From: Xestospongia muta
Taxonomy: Eukaryota; Porifera; Demospongiae; Haplosclerida; Petrosiidae
Direction of reading: 5' to 3'
Length of the DNA stretch: 64,000 bases
Assembly (NCBI GenBank): GCA_963693285.1
Contig: OY848919.1
Coordinates: forward strand, 11,093,461-11,157,460
The notes below the pieces were generated by a model, which made no database searches, was not told the origin of the DNA, and was given only the letters and a program-made list of their open reading frames with translations. The position numbers and the translations under genes were made by a program. Numbering within the stretch: the stretch's first letter is position 1; every line of letters starts with the position of its first letter. Shown in pieces: positions 45,124-58,414 of the stretch.

Positions 45124-48100
45124 ATGTCAACAATGGAGTCATATTTAGCAACTGAACTTTGTACTGCTTGTACTAGAGGTGATCTGGATAATGTCAAAAG
45201 ACTTATTGAACTAGGAGCTTCTCCTTGGATACGTGATGATCAAGGGAACACTTTATTTCACTTGTGCTGTAGTTCTGTTCAATGTGGGTTAGAGGTTTTA
45301 GATTACCTTATTAGTGTCTCTGGTATTGTGGATTGTGACTCCTTAGTTAATAATGAGGGCTCATCTCTGCTTCATTTAGCATGTATCACTAGTAAACTTG
45401 AGTTTGTTAGATTGTTATTTGTTCAGCATCAAGGTGGTTTCGTATTACATCATGACATTCATGGACACTCCCCTCTTTATTATGCCTGTAATAATCAACA
45501 TTCAGACATTGTTTTATTTATATGTAGTCAAAATATTGTATTGTCTCCTGATGATATCTATCAATGTGTTAAGATATCAACTTGGGAAATAATGGTACCA
45601 TTGCTTAAGAAAATATCTTTTAAAGATTTTATGAACAGAGTAATTCAAGAGGATCATGTGACCTTAGCAAAGCTTGTGACTAAAGATAATGTTGTTCAAT
45701 GGTTAGATACTACAACATTATTTCCATTACATCACTCAGTTACATTAGGTGATGTAAATATTGTCCACTACCTCATCCTCACCATTGGATATAATCCAGA
45801 TATTAAAGACAATAATGATCAAACACCCCTTAACATAGCATGTTCATATTCTGGCAATGTAGAGTTAGTGAGGTATCTAGTTGAAGAAGTAGGTTGTGAC
45901 ATTAATGCTACGGGAAAAAATGGTGCAACTTCCCTTCACATAGCTTGTGGCAAAAATCAATTAGAAATTGTGAAATTTTTGATTTCTAAACCTGAATGTA
46001 ATCGAGAATCTCCAGACAAATTTGGTAATCTACCACTCCATTTAGCATGTTTACTTTCTGGCAATGTAGAGTTAGTGAGGTATCTAGTCGAAAAAGCATG
46101 TTGTGACATTAATGCTAAGGGAAATAATGACTACACTTCCCTCCACTGGGCTTGTCACAAAAATCAATTAGAAATTGTGACGTTTCTGACTTCTAAACCT
46201 GAATGTAATCATGAAGCTGGTGACAAAGATGGCAACAGACCACTTCATATAGCATGTATGTTTTCTGGCAATGTAGAGTTAGTGAGATATCTAGTTGAAG
46301 AAGTAGGTTGTGACATTAATGCTAAGGGAAATGATGACTACACTTCCCTCCACTGGGCTTGTGAGAAGAATCAATTGGAAATTGTCAAGTTTCTGACTTC
46401 TAAACCTGAATGTAATCGAGAATCTGCGAACAAATTTGATAATCTACCGCTCCATTTAGCATGTTTATATTCTGACAATGTAGAGTTAGTGAGGTATCTA
46501 GTCGAAGAAGCATGTTGTGACATTAATGCTAAGGGAAATTGTGACTACACTTCCCTCCACTGGGCTTGTGAGAAGAATCAATTGGAAATTGTCAAGTTTC
46601 TGACTTCTAAACCTGAATGTAATCGAGAATCTGCGAACAAATTTGATAATCTACCGCTCCATTTAGCATGTTTATATTCTGACAATGTAGAGTTAGTGAG
46701 GTATCTAGTCGAAGAAGCATGTTGTGACATTAATGCTAAGGGAAATTGTGACTACACTTCCCTCCACTGGGCTTGTGAGAAGAATCAATTGGAAATTGTC
46801 AAATTTCTGACTTCTAAACCTGAATGTAATCGAGAATCTGCGAACAAATTTGATAATCTACCGCTCCATTTAGCATGTTTATATTCTGGCAATGTAGAGT
46901 TAGTGAGGTATCTAGTCGAGGAAGCATGTTGTGACATTAATGCTAAGGGAAATAATGACTACACTTCCCTCCACTGGGCTTGTGAGAAGAATCAATTGGA
47001 AATTGTCAAGTTTCTGACTTCTAAACCTGAATGTAATCGAGAATCTGCGAACAAATTTGATAATCTACCGCTCCATTTAGCATGTTTATATTCTGGCAAT
47101 GTAGAGTTAGTGAGGTATCTAGTCGAAAAAGCAGGTTGTGACATTAATGCTAAGGGAAATAATGACTACACTTCCCTCCACTGGTCTTGTCACAAAAATC
47201 AATTAGAAATTGTGAAATTCCTGACTTCTAAATCAGAATGTGATCGTGAAGCTGTAGGCAACAATGGCAACAGACCACTTCATATAGCTTGTTTAGCTAC
47301 TGGCAATGTAGAGTTAGTGAGATATCTAGTCGAAAAAGCAGGTTGTGACATTAATGCTAAGGGAAATAATGACTACACTTCCCTCCACTGGTCTTGTCAC
47401 AAAAATCAATTGGAAATTGTGAAATTCCTGACTTCTAAATCAGAATGTGATCGTGAAGCTGTAGACAACGATGGCAACAGACCACTTCATATAGCTTGTT
47501 TAGCTACTGGCAATGTAGAGTTAGTGAGATATCTAGTCGAAAAAGCAGGTTGTGACATTAATGCTAAGGGAAATAATGACTACACTTCCCTCCACTGGGC
47601 ATGTGACAAAAATCAATTGGAAATTGTGAAGTTCCTGACTTCTAAACCTGAATGTAATCATGAAGTTGGAGACAAAAATAGCAACAGACCACTTCATATA
47701 GCTTGTTTAGCTACTGGCAATGTAGAGTTAGTGAGATATCTAGTCAAAGAAGCAGGTTGTGACATTAATGCTAAGGGAAATAATGACTCCACTTCTCTCC
47801 ACATGGCTTGTTTGAAGAATCAATTAGAAATTGTCAAGTTTCTTACTTCTAAACCTGAATGTAATCGAGAATCTCCAAACAAGTTCGATTATAGACCACT
47901 TCATGTAGCATGTAGTTTGTCTGGCAATGTAGAGTTAGTGAGATATTTAGTTGAAGAAGCAGGTTGTGACATTAATGCTAAGGGAAAAAATGACTGCACT
48001 TCCCTCCACGTGGCTTGTGAGAAGAATCAATTAGAAATTGTCAAGTTTCTTACTTCTAAACCTGAATGTAATCGAGAATCTCCAGACAAGTTCGATGATA

Positions 48101-51100
48101 GACCACTTCACGTAGCATGTAGTTTGTCTGGCAATGTAGAGTTAGTGAGGTATTTAGTTGAAGAAGCAGGTTGTGACATTAATGCTAAGGGACAAAATGA
48201 CTCCACTTCCCTCCACATAGCTTGTTTGAAGAATCAATTAGAAATTAATGCTAAGGGAAATAATGACTACACTTCCCTCCACTGGTCTTGTCACAAAAAT
48301 CAATTAGAAATTGTGAAGTTCCTGACTTCTAAACCTGAATGTAATCGAGAATCTGCAAACAAATTTGGTGATCTACCACTCCATTTAGCCTGTAGTTTTT
48401 CTGGCAATGTAGAGTTAGTGAGGTATCTAGTTGAAGAAGCAGGTTGTGACATTAATGCTACAGGAAAAAATGGTGCAACTTCCCTTCACTTGGCTTGTGA
48501 GAAAAATCAATTGGAAATTGTGATGTTTTTGATTTCTAAACCTGAATGTAATCAAGAATCTCCAGACAAATTTGGTAATCTACCACTCCACATAGCCTGT
48601 TGTTCTGGCAATGTAGAGTTAGTTAGTTATCTAGTTGAAGAAGCAAGTTGTGACATTAATGCTAAGGGACAAAATGACTACACTTCCCTCCATTTGGCTT
48701 GTGGGAAGAATCAATTGGAAATTGTGAAGTTTCTGACTTCTAAGCCTGAGTGTAATCGAGAATCTCCAGACGAATTTGGTAATCTACCACTCCACATAGC
48801 CTGTTGTTCTGGCAATGTAGAGTTAGTTAGGTATCTAGTCGAAGAAGCAGGTTGCGACATTAATGTTAAGGATCATTCAGATCGTTTTCCTTTACAAATT
48901 GCTTGTAATTTAAAGAACAAACATCTGGTTAAATATTTTATTAGTCGTCCAGAATGTCAAACACTTGTGTCATTGATTGATACAAATTATGATGATGAAT
49001 TAGAAAGTTTGCTAGAGTACCATAACAAGTTTCAACAAGCATTGAAAAGCAGTGGAGTGATGTGCTTACGTGCAGTAAAATGTATATTAACTGGACCACC
49101 AGGTGCTGGTAAAAGTACATTGAAGAAGAGGTTACTCAATGAGACTCTTTTAGAACCTTGTAATAGTACTGGTGTGGTAGATTCAGCCATACAAGTTAAA
49201 TCATTTCGTAAACTGCAACAAGAAAATGCCCTAGTCTCTGGACTAGAAGATAGTGTTTGCAAATGGAAAAAACATGAATTAGATGAAGAAGCTGTTTATC
49301 TTTTTGAAAGAGTATTAAGTAGTACTTTAGCAAAGCCTGTCTCCAGTGATATTAACAATTCAATTTTAAGCTTAAAACACATCTATGAAAATAATAAACC
49401 AGTTGAAGTTAGCAGGAAGACCAATGACAGCATTTACAACACTTCAACAGTTAATTCTGAAAACATTGAAATTCAAGATGATATTACAACTTACATACAC
49501 AATGACAATGAAAGTGATGACGGGAACTACACTACTTTAGACCTCATTGATGAAAGGCCAGTTATAACTTCAAATGTAAAAGCTGTTCAAACTTTATCTG
49601 AAACTGTACAAAGTACTTATGTTATTAACAGAGCAAAGTTGGAGGACACAGATACATCAGAACAGATCGATGAAAGTAGCCATGCTTTGTTGCACATCAT
49701 TGATACTGGAGGACAACCTGAATTTCATGAGATCTTACCAGCACTTATTACTGGTCCAGCTATCAATTTACTAACCTTTAAACTTACAGATGATATCAAA
49801 AGTTGTTTTAAAATCACTTATAGATCAAGCAATGGTGATTTAGAGCCTTACGAGTCCTCTTTAACACTTGAAGAGGCTATTTTTCGTTCATTAGCCAGTA
49901 TAGCTTGTTTAAGAGAAAACACAATTGGATGGACATTTGATGAATTACCAGTTAAAGATATCTCAGAACCTGCTGCATTTCTCATTGCTACTCACAGAGA
50001 TTGTGTTGATGAAAGTAAAGTAGCTGAAGTTAATGAACAACTTAAAGTGAAGATACAAAACAGTGTTGAACTATTTCATGAGAATTTGGTCCTATTTTCA
50101 AGTAAAGAACAGGTTATTTTTGCTCTTGATACAATTAGAGACCAAGAGAATATTGAACATTTACGAACAGCTTTACATAATGTCATGTTGACAAACTTTA
50201 ATGAGTTACATATTCCAGTATCGTGGTGTAGTTTTAATGTATTGTTACGAAAGAGTGAGAAGTCTATTTTCAAATTAGATGCTTGTTATAAGCTTGCTCA
50301 GAAGTGTGGTATATCTGACAGAGATGAGTTCATGTCAGCATTGTGGTTTTTACATCACAGAGTGGGTAGCATCATGTATTACCCAGAGGTTATGGAATTA
50401 AAAGACATAGTCATCATTGATCTTCAACTTGTTTTTGATCACATCACCCAATTAATCACATCCAGTTTTACTTTTAGAGGAATACAAAGACCTGGTAGTG
50501 AAGAAAGGTTTCGTACTTTAGGCCAATTCTCAGAGTCAACTCTAAAAAGGCTTTTTTTAAGAAATGATGATCCTCTGACTCCACTAAAACTTGTGTCTTT
50601 ATTAAAGCATCTCCATATTATAGCTGGTCCTATGAAAGGTTTTAAAAATGAGAATTACTACTTTTTGCCTTGTGCTCTTAAACCTGCTACCCTTGAACAA
50701 GATGTTGGAGACCTGTCCATGTTTCCTGCTCCATTGTTAATTTACTTTGAGTGTGGTTACTGTCCTGTAGGTATGTTCTGTTCTTTAGTAGTTCATTTGA
50801 TAAGCACAACACAACAATCAGGACTGAAATGGACATTAGATAAACCACCTCACTATCGTAACAAGATCACCTTCTTGGTTGGTAAATGTTATGACAAAAT
50901 CACTCTTATCAGTCGAGCTACTTACCTAGAGATATCAATCAATCGTATACCCGAAATTAGTGAAGCCTTACCTTTGTCAGAACTCTGTTTAGCTGTGTAT
51001 AAAACTCTTAACACCAGTATACAGATAGTAACTGAATCTCTACATTATACAAACAAGACACACCATTTCTTTGGTTTTCCCTGTACTGTTTGTCAATCAT

Positions 51101-52521
51101 CACCTCCACATCCAGCAATATGTGAACATCCTGATCCTGTAGCTGCTAGATGTGTCCATGGAAAAGGTTTTGTTCCTTTGTTAGAACAACATACCATATG
51201 GATTAATGAGGTAAAGTTATGAATGTAAGAGTGATAAGTAACTATTATATTTTTCTTTAGGCTCACATTAAACAAAAAGAAGAACAAGGTCATTTAAAGT
51301 CATCATTGTCTAAATCAGGTTAACATAAAGATAATAACAAGTATCCTGTAAATTTTTAAGTCTACATTTTGTTTGTTAAATATTTGCTGTTATTTTATTA
51401 CTGTGGTTTTGAGAATTATGAATATGATTAATAACAGCATTTGAAGTTGCAACCATTTTGTAGCTAAAAATCAACTACAAAAGTTTCCTGATCTACAGTA
51501 ATAGATAGCTTACTAATTAAGTTATGTAGATATTTTTCCCATCAATTCATATTCCACTTTTAGTTTTAGCTCATGTTTTTTTTTGAGTTTGCATATAAAG
51601 TTGACAAAGAATTTTACATTTACACTTGTACCTAACAATCAAAATAGCTTTGTTAACATTTCATAACAACTATATTTTTTATTTTAGAACCTGGTTCTAA
51701 TCAGATCACTTCACTAGACTCTGTTGTGGCTAGGAGAGCTCTTGTTCGATGTACCAATATTATTGTTAAGTCAAGTATAGACCCATCTGCTCTATCACTG
51801 GAACTATATTCAGAGGAAGTCATTTCAGAGGGTACATATAGGACAGTGAGAGATAAGAAAACTGGAGATACAAGTGAAGAGCGCCTTGAACTAATTCTTG
51901 ATGACATCAAAGATCGTGTCTCACAAAATGGTAATATTTTGACTTCTTTTCTCAATATTTTAAAAGAATTGACACATGAAGATTTAGCTGATGCTATTAT
52001 CCAAAAATATAAAGGTATGTTATATAGAATGCTTTATTATATGTACTAGTGAATTCACTTTTTGTACTCAGTTATCACAGAAGAAGCGGTGTCATTAGAA
52101 CAAGCAGAGTCATTATCTGATAACTCAGAGTTTAATGACTCTGTTGTGGCTAGGAGAGCTCTTGTTCGATGTACCAATATTATTGTTAAGTCAAGTATAG
52201 ACCCATCTGCTCTAGCACTGGAACTATATTCAGAGGAAATCATTTCAGATGGTCTTTATAAAAGAGTGAGAGATAAGAAAACTGGAGATTCAAGTGAAGA
52301 CCGCCTTGAACTAATTCTTGATGACATCAAAGATCGTGTCTCACATAATGGTAATATTTTGACATCTTTTCTCAATATTTTAGAAGAATTGACACATCAA
52401 CATTTAGCTAATACTATTGTCGAAAAATATAAAGGTATGTTATATAAAACGTTATATTATATATACTAGTGAACTTACTTTAGAATTAGAAAATACTGCA
52501 GAGAAAGAGCACATTACATGA
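45124..52521 (+). CDS. Ankyrin-Roc-COR-CARD-CARD protein, gene 2
   Basis: Exons: 45124-51210, 51261-51318, 51688-52014, 52072-52434 and 52484-52521, about 2290 residues with agreeing phases. The start MSTMESYL is placed as in gene 1, five bases after an acceptor. Layout: a degenerate ankyrin N terminus, about 15 double ankyrin units (residues about 235-1265), GPPGAGKST near residue 1324, an acidic insertion, IDTGGQPEFHE near 1527, ATHRDCVD, a COR-like region (PVSWCSF, LHHRVGSIMYYPE) and the cysteine block CTVCQSSPPHPAIC. Two consecutive CARD-like domains follow, where gene 1 has one. The second CARD exon begins with sequence resembling exon 6 of gene 1 (SDNSEF), so it is a chimera. The next exon hits TGA after EKEHIT, where gene 1 reads GGA, so the long basic/acidic tail is lost unless that exon is skipped. 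It is probably driven from the module at 37662. Confidence 0.85.
45830..48900 (+). repeat. 207-bp coding tandem array, gene 2
   Basis: About 15 units. Four consecutive units sharing ESANKFDNLPLHLACLYS (anchor positions 46421, 46628, 46835, 47042) are almost identical in DNA, at exactly 207 bp spacing. At about 48245 one unit is shortened: NQLEI runs straight into NAKGNN, which removes about 47 residues in frame, probably by recombination at a shared ATT. Confidence 0.9.
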
Positions 52522-53427
52522 GGCACCACTCTACAAGATATACTTGTTGAACCATTTACCTGCTACCAAGATAAATCAGAAAGACTTGATAAAGGAACAT
52601 CAAAAAATAGACTACACAAATTGAAAAGGTCAGATGCAAGTACATCCATTATAAAGAAGCACTCAAAACCAATGAGCAAAAAATGAACAAAGAGAGTAAG
52701 TTAGGAATAACTTATCATGTCTTCTTTTATACTCTGTTATCACAGATAAATAGAAAACAGTAAAGAAACCAAAACTAATGGAAACTGTATATTCAGAACA
52801 GAGTCATCATCTGATAATGACTGAGTTTAATGTTTAGAATGTTTACTTCATTAATATAGAGGTCAAAAGACAAAGGAATGAAACCAATGTTTCTGGTCAG
52901 TCTGATAAAAGAGACTATTCATCAAGAAACCACAAGTTTATAATACATCACTTCATAATTATATGAAACAGAAGAGACAATACAGTAAGTATATTAATAA
53001 AGTTAACAATGTATTTTGTTTGTATTTACTTGTTACAGGAGAAAAGAGACAAAGATCAGAAAGTAATGATTCAGATCAATCTGATGAAATCATTTACCTC
53101 AAAAACAAGAAGTGTGTAAGAAACATAAATTATTTGAATCAACACCATATGACATATCTATTGGAGATGGTAAGGAACCTGCAAGTGGAAAGACTTTCCA
53201 AAAGAAAGGAATACCATCAGAATGTGAGTCTTCATTACCTACAAAAAGACAAAGGACACATAAAGGTAAATGTAGTGTATTGATTAAAACATCTTTTTAT
53301 TATATATTCATCAGTAACTAGTGACAAAAGGCTAAGAACAGAAGACAGTAATATTGATGATGATGAAGACAATCTATCTGATACTCAAGGAACCTCCTCA
53401 GAACAATCATTATCTGACAGTGATTAA
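52522..53427 (+). pseudogene. Degenerate tail exons of ankyrin gene 2
   Basis: Equivalents of gene 1 exons 5-9 can be followed (about 52530-52695, 52747-52830, 52862-52984, 53040-53265 and 53315-53427). They carry stops and small deletions, for example CAGATAAATAG near 52746 and the loss of most of the acidic serine run. The final exon, ending SLSDSD, is intact. Either the tail is no longer translated, or alternative splicing uses only some of these exons. Confidence 0.65.
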
Positions 53428-54900
53428 AAGTAGACAATGGTAATATTGATAACAAATTAAAATACTAATCTCATTGTATATATATAAGTATGTCAATAAG
53501 TTATATTACTTGACATTACACAGTACAATGACCAAATGTGACATCATCACTGCTCATATTCACTTATTTGAGATTGTGGATGTTACTTTTATCATTATAC
53601 TCTCCTATATTATACTAGAATTACCAGGTGTGTCTTGAGCTCTAAACTCTTTGTTGTTGTTCAATGTCCATATATGTCTTCACCTTACACTATAGAGGTA
53701 GAAGTGTATTAACTCTCATTATAAATTATGGTAAGTACAATACAGTAATATACAGTATGTTATGTGATTATCTGTCCTTTTTATTAGGTATATAACTTAA
53801 ACTGGATATGACATTAACAAGATTGTAAAGGTATGTTCATACGTTATATTACTAGACATTACAGTACAGTGATCAAATGTGACATCATCACTGCTTATAT
53901 TCATTAATGTAAAGTTAAGAGATGTCACTTTGTCACACTCATTATCTCTACCTAATTATGATAAACACATAAATATCATAGTCACTATATGTCCATAAGT
54001 CATATTACTTGACATATTACAATATAATGATCAAATGCTCATACCCACTATGTGATAGCATGAATGTTATTTGTGTCATCATATTATCGATTCTATAACT
54101 AAAGATAAGTACTAGTGATAACATCTCTTCCTCTCTTTAGAGTAAGTTCATCTACTTACTAAAGATGTAGATATATTTGTATATGAACTAACTGACTTAT
54201 TGTAAGTATGACTCTATACTAATTGTACTGGTATTTATTATTATATGTCTTTAATAGGATAATAGCTAGAGACTGTTTAATGGATTACTATTAATGACTA
54301 AATAGAACAGTCACATCTATAATGTCAATGAGAAGAAACTTTAGTTAATAAGACCTCAGAACTCAAGTAAGTACTGAGTAGACCTCTATTTGTATGCTCT
54401 CTATATATAGTATTACCACTGTAATATATAGTGGTCAAGTATTACATGTTCTAATAAATGTATTAATAGATAAGATCACAATATTTTGTTATTTATTATT
54501 AGGTTAGGACTATTACTCTAGCTAAAGACAAGTACTAGTGAGAAAATCTCTTCCTCTCTTTAGAGTAAGTTCATCTACTACTATAGATGGAGATACATTA
54601 GTATATGGACTAACAGACTTATTGTAAGTATGACTCTATATTAATTGTACTGGTATTTATTATTATATGTCTTTAATAGGATAATAACTAGAGACTGTTT
54701 AATGGATTACTATTAATGACTAAATAGAACAGTCACATCTATTATGTCAGTGAGAAGAAACTTTAGTTAATAAGACCTCAGAACTAAAGTAAGTATTGAG
54801 TAGACCTATATTTGTATGCTCTCTCTATATATAGTATTACCACTGTAATATATAGTGGTCAAGTATTACATGTTATAATAAATGTATTAATAGATAAGAT
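53428..54900. repeat. 3' flank of ankyrin unit, copy C, with a local tandem duplication
   Basis: It matches copies A and B but lacks a section near its start, where homology jumps at about 53478. A block of about 400 bp is present twice in tandem: 54085-54480 and 54510-54900, each with TGTACTGGTATTTATTATTA and AGAGACTGTTTAATGGATTA. The same block occurs once at 7390-7790. No gene is seen. Confidence 0.7.
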
Positions 54901-54903
54901 CAC

Positions 54904-57900
54904 ATGTATACTCAATGTAATATGTCTTTTATAGAACAAATGAGCATTACAGTATATGATATGATATATGTATTGTGGTTGAACTTTAGCAGCTGTCATC
55001 ATAACAATCTCCATGGAAACAGTAATTAATAATAATGTCAAGCATTTCAAGCTTTTCTAAAGTGCATTGTTCAAAAATAGGTTAGGTATGTCCCACGTTT
55101 GAAAGTACCTTCCCTCTAATTATGCCTAGCAGTGATATGAAGTCAATGTTACATGTTCAGACTCCACCCATCATATAATATTGTTATTATATCGTAATAA
55201 GAATATATTAACTCTATTTTTAGTAAAAGATATTTAAACTAAGTACTTTAGTATATCAACAAAACAGTATATGTTGTGTTTATTATTACAGTATATTATT
55301 ACTTTATAGGACTAATATCATTTGGATAATGAGAGACTACAAGTTGTTTAGTATACTAGCAGGATCATGATCAGTTTAATTGTAAAGAAAGACGACGCTA
55401 TCTATCACTTTATATTTATTTATTATATCACTGGATTTTTAAATTTTTTTATCAATATCATATCTTAATCTATTATTAAATAATTACAAGTAAAAACATA
55501 GATTATTTCTAACATATTAAATTGTACACATGTAAAGTTGTTATATGATCTGTAATCTTCAGAAGAAAGAACATTATATCCATAACTTGCAAGGAAATGT
55601 TCATTGTAGGTGTGGCCACATATCTATATAGATAAGATGCTGTTAATTCCATTTTCAGTTTTAATATATTCATTAAATTACAATTTACGTGACAACTGTA
55701 AACAGCTTATCATGACAGTTAGTAAAATCTAAAGGTATAGTATAATAACATTAATTCAGATTACATTATGATACACAACAAATTTAAAGTATTCTCTACC
55801 ATATAAATATTATTATAGTAATGATATTATAAATGAAAATTAATGACAGTGTTAAAACTTAAATTATGAACTAAATCAAAACTTGAGATGATGATGGTCA
55901 AAGAACTAATTATTAGGCGATGATACAGTAAAGGACAAATATACAAACAGTCTACACTTACCTCTCTTGCAGAATTTTTATATCCTCTGTTGCTAAACTG
56001 GTGTCCAGGAACTGAAGTGTTTTGCTTTCATGGTAACTATTATGAAGGTGTGGTTAGACCTCCCATCATTTGCGGTTTGCTAGTGCCTCTCTCGACCTTT
56101 TTCAGAGTGTCTCCTATCTGGTCTTCTTATATCTCAACTTTTTCAAGTGCTAATTTTAAGGTACGTCAGTACTTAATCACAATTATTTCATTAGAAGTAT
56201 TAATTTTTAAAATAATACAATTGATAAATTAATAACACTAGTCTTGTTTATGATTTCGCTAAGTCTACCTATTGTATTACGTACAGTAACATAATACTTT
56301 CGTTCTACCAAATTAACCCCTTCTTTTTGCGAAAGAGCTATAAAAGTCATTGTTTATAAAAGCTAGGATTAAATTTCATTGTCTACTGTCATGCACACAT
56401 GTCTGTCATATTTACCGATGGATGTATCAATACTAACATAAACAGAGCACTACTATTACATGAAGGGTCTGGTACATGCTAAATGTGTAGAATTTGGCTT
56501 AAACAGTAAAAGGCTAGATGTATTTATAAGTATCATTTTGAAGACTAAAGGTCGGTTCCCAAACTATGCTTGTATATGTGTTGTATTGCATCTATTAGCA
56601 TCAATGCTGTTCATATAAATAATAGGACACACCTAAGTTAAAACTCCACCCTCATTATTATAAACTCTTAGTGTAGTAATGAGACTGAAGTGTTGCTACT
56701 TGCTTTGCTTTACAGACAACAAAGAAGGCAACAGAAATAAAGAAGAACAATGTGGGTGCATCTTATTTTTACTTAATGGCTGCAACAAGGAATGCTTCAC
56801 AGTTTTAGTTACCTGGCTAGCCACTTCCTTCCATGCATTTTCTCTTGCTCTTACATCTTTATAGTTTTTGCTAGATACTTACTACAATCAAGGGAAACAA
56901 CCTCAATAAGTTTCCCATCTACTATAAAACACATTGATGTGTCAAAACATGTGGCTATTGAATTCTGATTGGCTGAACACATTGCTTGAAACTTCAAGAT
57001 AGAAATCAATTCTACCTTTGCATTGCAATACATCATGTTTGTGCATCATGCATACACTGTGTTCATAAAATGACGTACACAACGCAATGTAAGGCTCATA
57101 AATTATGTGAACCAGCCTTAAAGGTAACCTTTATTGTTTCTATAATAATTTCTGTATACCTAACTTCTCTTTGATCTTGTTCACATTTGTAGTACATTAG
57201 ATGTCTTGTACAAATCAGCTCTTTTCATTGTTAAAATTTTTCCCATGTTTGCTTTCTTGCATTTCCAACATTCAGGAGCTTTTCTCTATGGACACAACTT
57301 AATACATGCTCTTACATGTCTGTGATTATAGGTTATAGTAAAGTAATTAGAGTATATATATATGTGTGTATATATATATATATATATAAAGGTAAGATTT
57401 TGTCACACTGTTTGACTCTCTAGTTGCCTCATGCTAAGACACCTGACAAAAAACTCATGTAACAGAAATACTAATTGTATGTAACATTATAAGCAGAGAA
57501 ACAAGTTAATGAGATCCTTCTAGCTTTATTTGAATCATGATTCTAGGATTTGTGCTTGGAGTTAATGAAATTCATTGCTTGTGATATGTGGCAGCAGTTA
57601 AAGGAGTTGTTTGATTTTATTCCATTGTTTTATGCAACAATGGAATAAAATCACACCAAGTGAACATGTTTATATACATACAGATGTAGTCCAAAATGAT
57701 TACAATAATTGCCCTGGTATCCTTTTAAATCATTCAAAGTATTCAGTTTTACAAAATAGACAGTTTGAAATAATTTAACTAAATTGATATTATGATAGTA
57801 TTCTACTTTCTCTAAATTGTGAGTTATCTGTTCAGTTTTAAGTCTGACACTTCACTCTAATGTTATATCTCAAGCTATTGATACTCTTTAGTTTGATGGT

Positions 57901-58037
57901 TCACTCAACTTTATAACTCAGGTTAGGAATAAAATAAACAAATAAAATTTAGTGGACCTGTTTCTGAAATTGTTAATAAGCAAATCTTTTTATTGTGTTA
58001 AACAACTAGAGCATTTATTCACTTGTCCATTAAACTC
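54904..58037. repeat. 3 kb segmental duplication, copy B (partner 1-3060)
   Basis: R1 copy 4 followed by the promoter module and its downstream intron-like sequence, nearly identical to 1-3060. Homology to the module family, including the CTTGTCCATTAAACTC end shared with 18463, stops at about 58037. From there the unidentified element begins. Confidence 0.85.
55962..56160. promoter_or_regulatory. Bidirectional promoter module, copy 4
   Basis: The same as copy 1 at 1045-1243 with almost no change: donors at 55962/55961 (minus) and 56160/56161 (plus), RUNX-like sites at 56047-56080. The rightward product would run toward the unidentified genes at 58046; there is no ankyrin gene beyond it within the window. 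Confidence 0.5.
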
Positions 58038-58045
58038 CAAGATGC

Positions 58046-58327
58046 ATGTTTGTTCGCAACAGAAAAACAAATATTAATGAGTTGGAGCATGAAATTCCAG
58101 ATATTGAACAAATTGCACGAAGATTGCAAAAAATGGCAGAGGATAAGGATGCTGTTTTGAAACAGCAACCAATATTTAATTTTAAAAATAAATCACCATG
58201 TGGAAAATGTGAATTTAGGAGAAGGAGCACTGTCAAATTTTTTACAATAATGGCTATAATTATATGTGCAGTGATAATAACAACAATATGTGCAGTTTGG
58301 TGTGTAGTGTTTATGAACAAACAATAA
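58046..58327 (+). CDS. Small single-pass membrane protein, unknown family
   Basis: 93 residues, intronless. Residues about 10-45 are charged and helix-like (NELEHEIPDIEQIARRLQKM). A CGKC pair follows, then a basic RRRST stretch and one hydrophobic segment at about 66-90 (FFTIMAIIICAVIITTICAV), ending MNKQ. An alternative ATG lies four bases upstream in another frame. It starts nine bases after homology to the segmental duplication ends, so it belongs to a different piece of DNA. Followed 88 bp later, in the same orientation, by another membrane-anchored coiled-coil gene; the tight spacing without introns is unlike the host genes here. No family recognised. Confidence 0.6.
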   Translation: MFVRNRKTNINELEHEIPDIEQIARRLQKMAEDKDAVLKQQPIFNFKNKSPCGKCEFRRRSTVKFFTIMAIIICAVIITTICAVWCVVFMNKQ

Positions 58328-58414
58328 ACTGTTATTGATTTGTTTGTTAAATATGATTGGTTGATATTAATAAGACATGCTAAGAGTGCTTTTACTTCTC
58401 TTTATTTTTGATAG

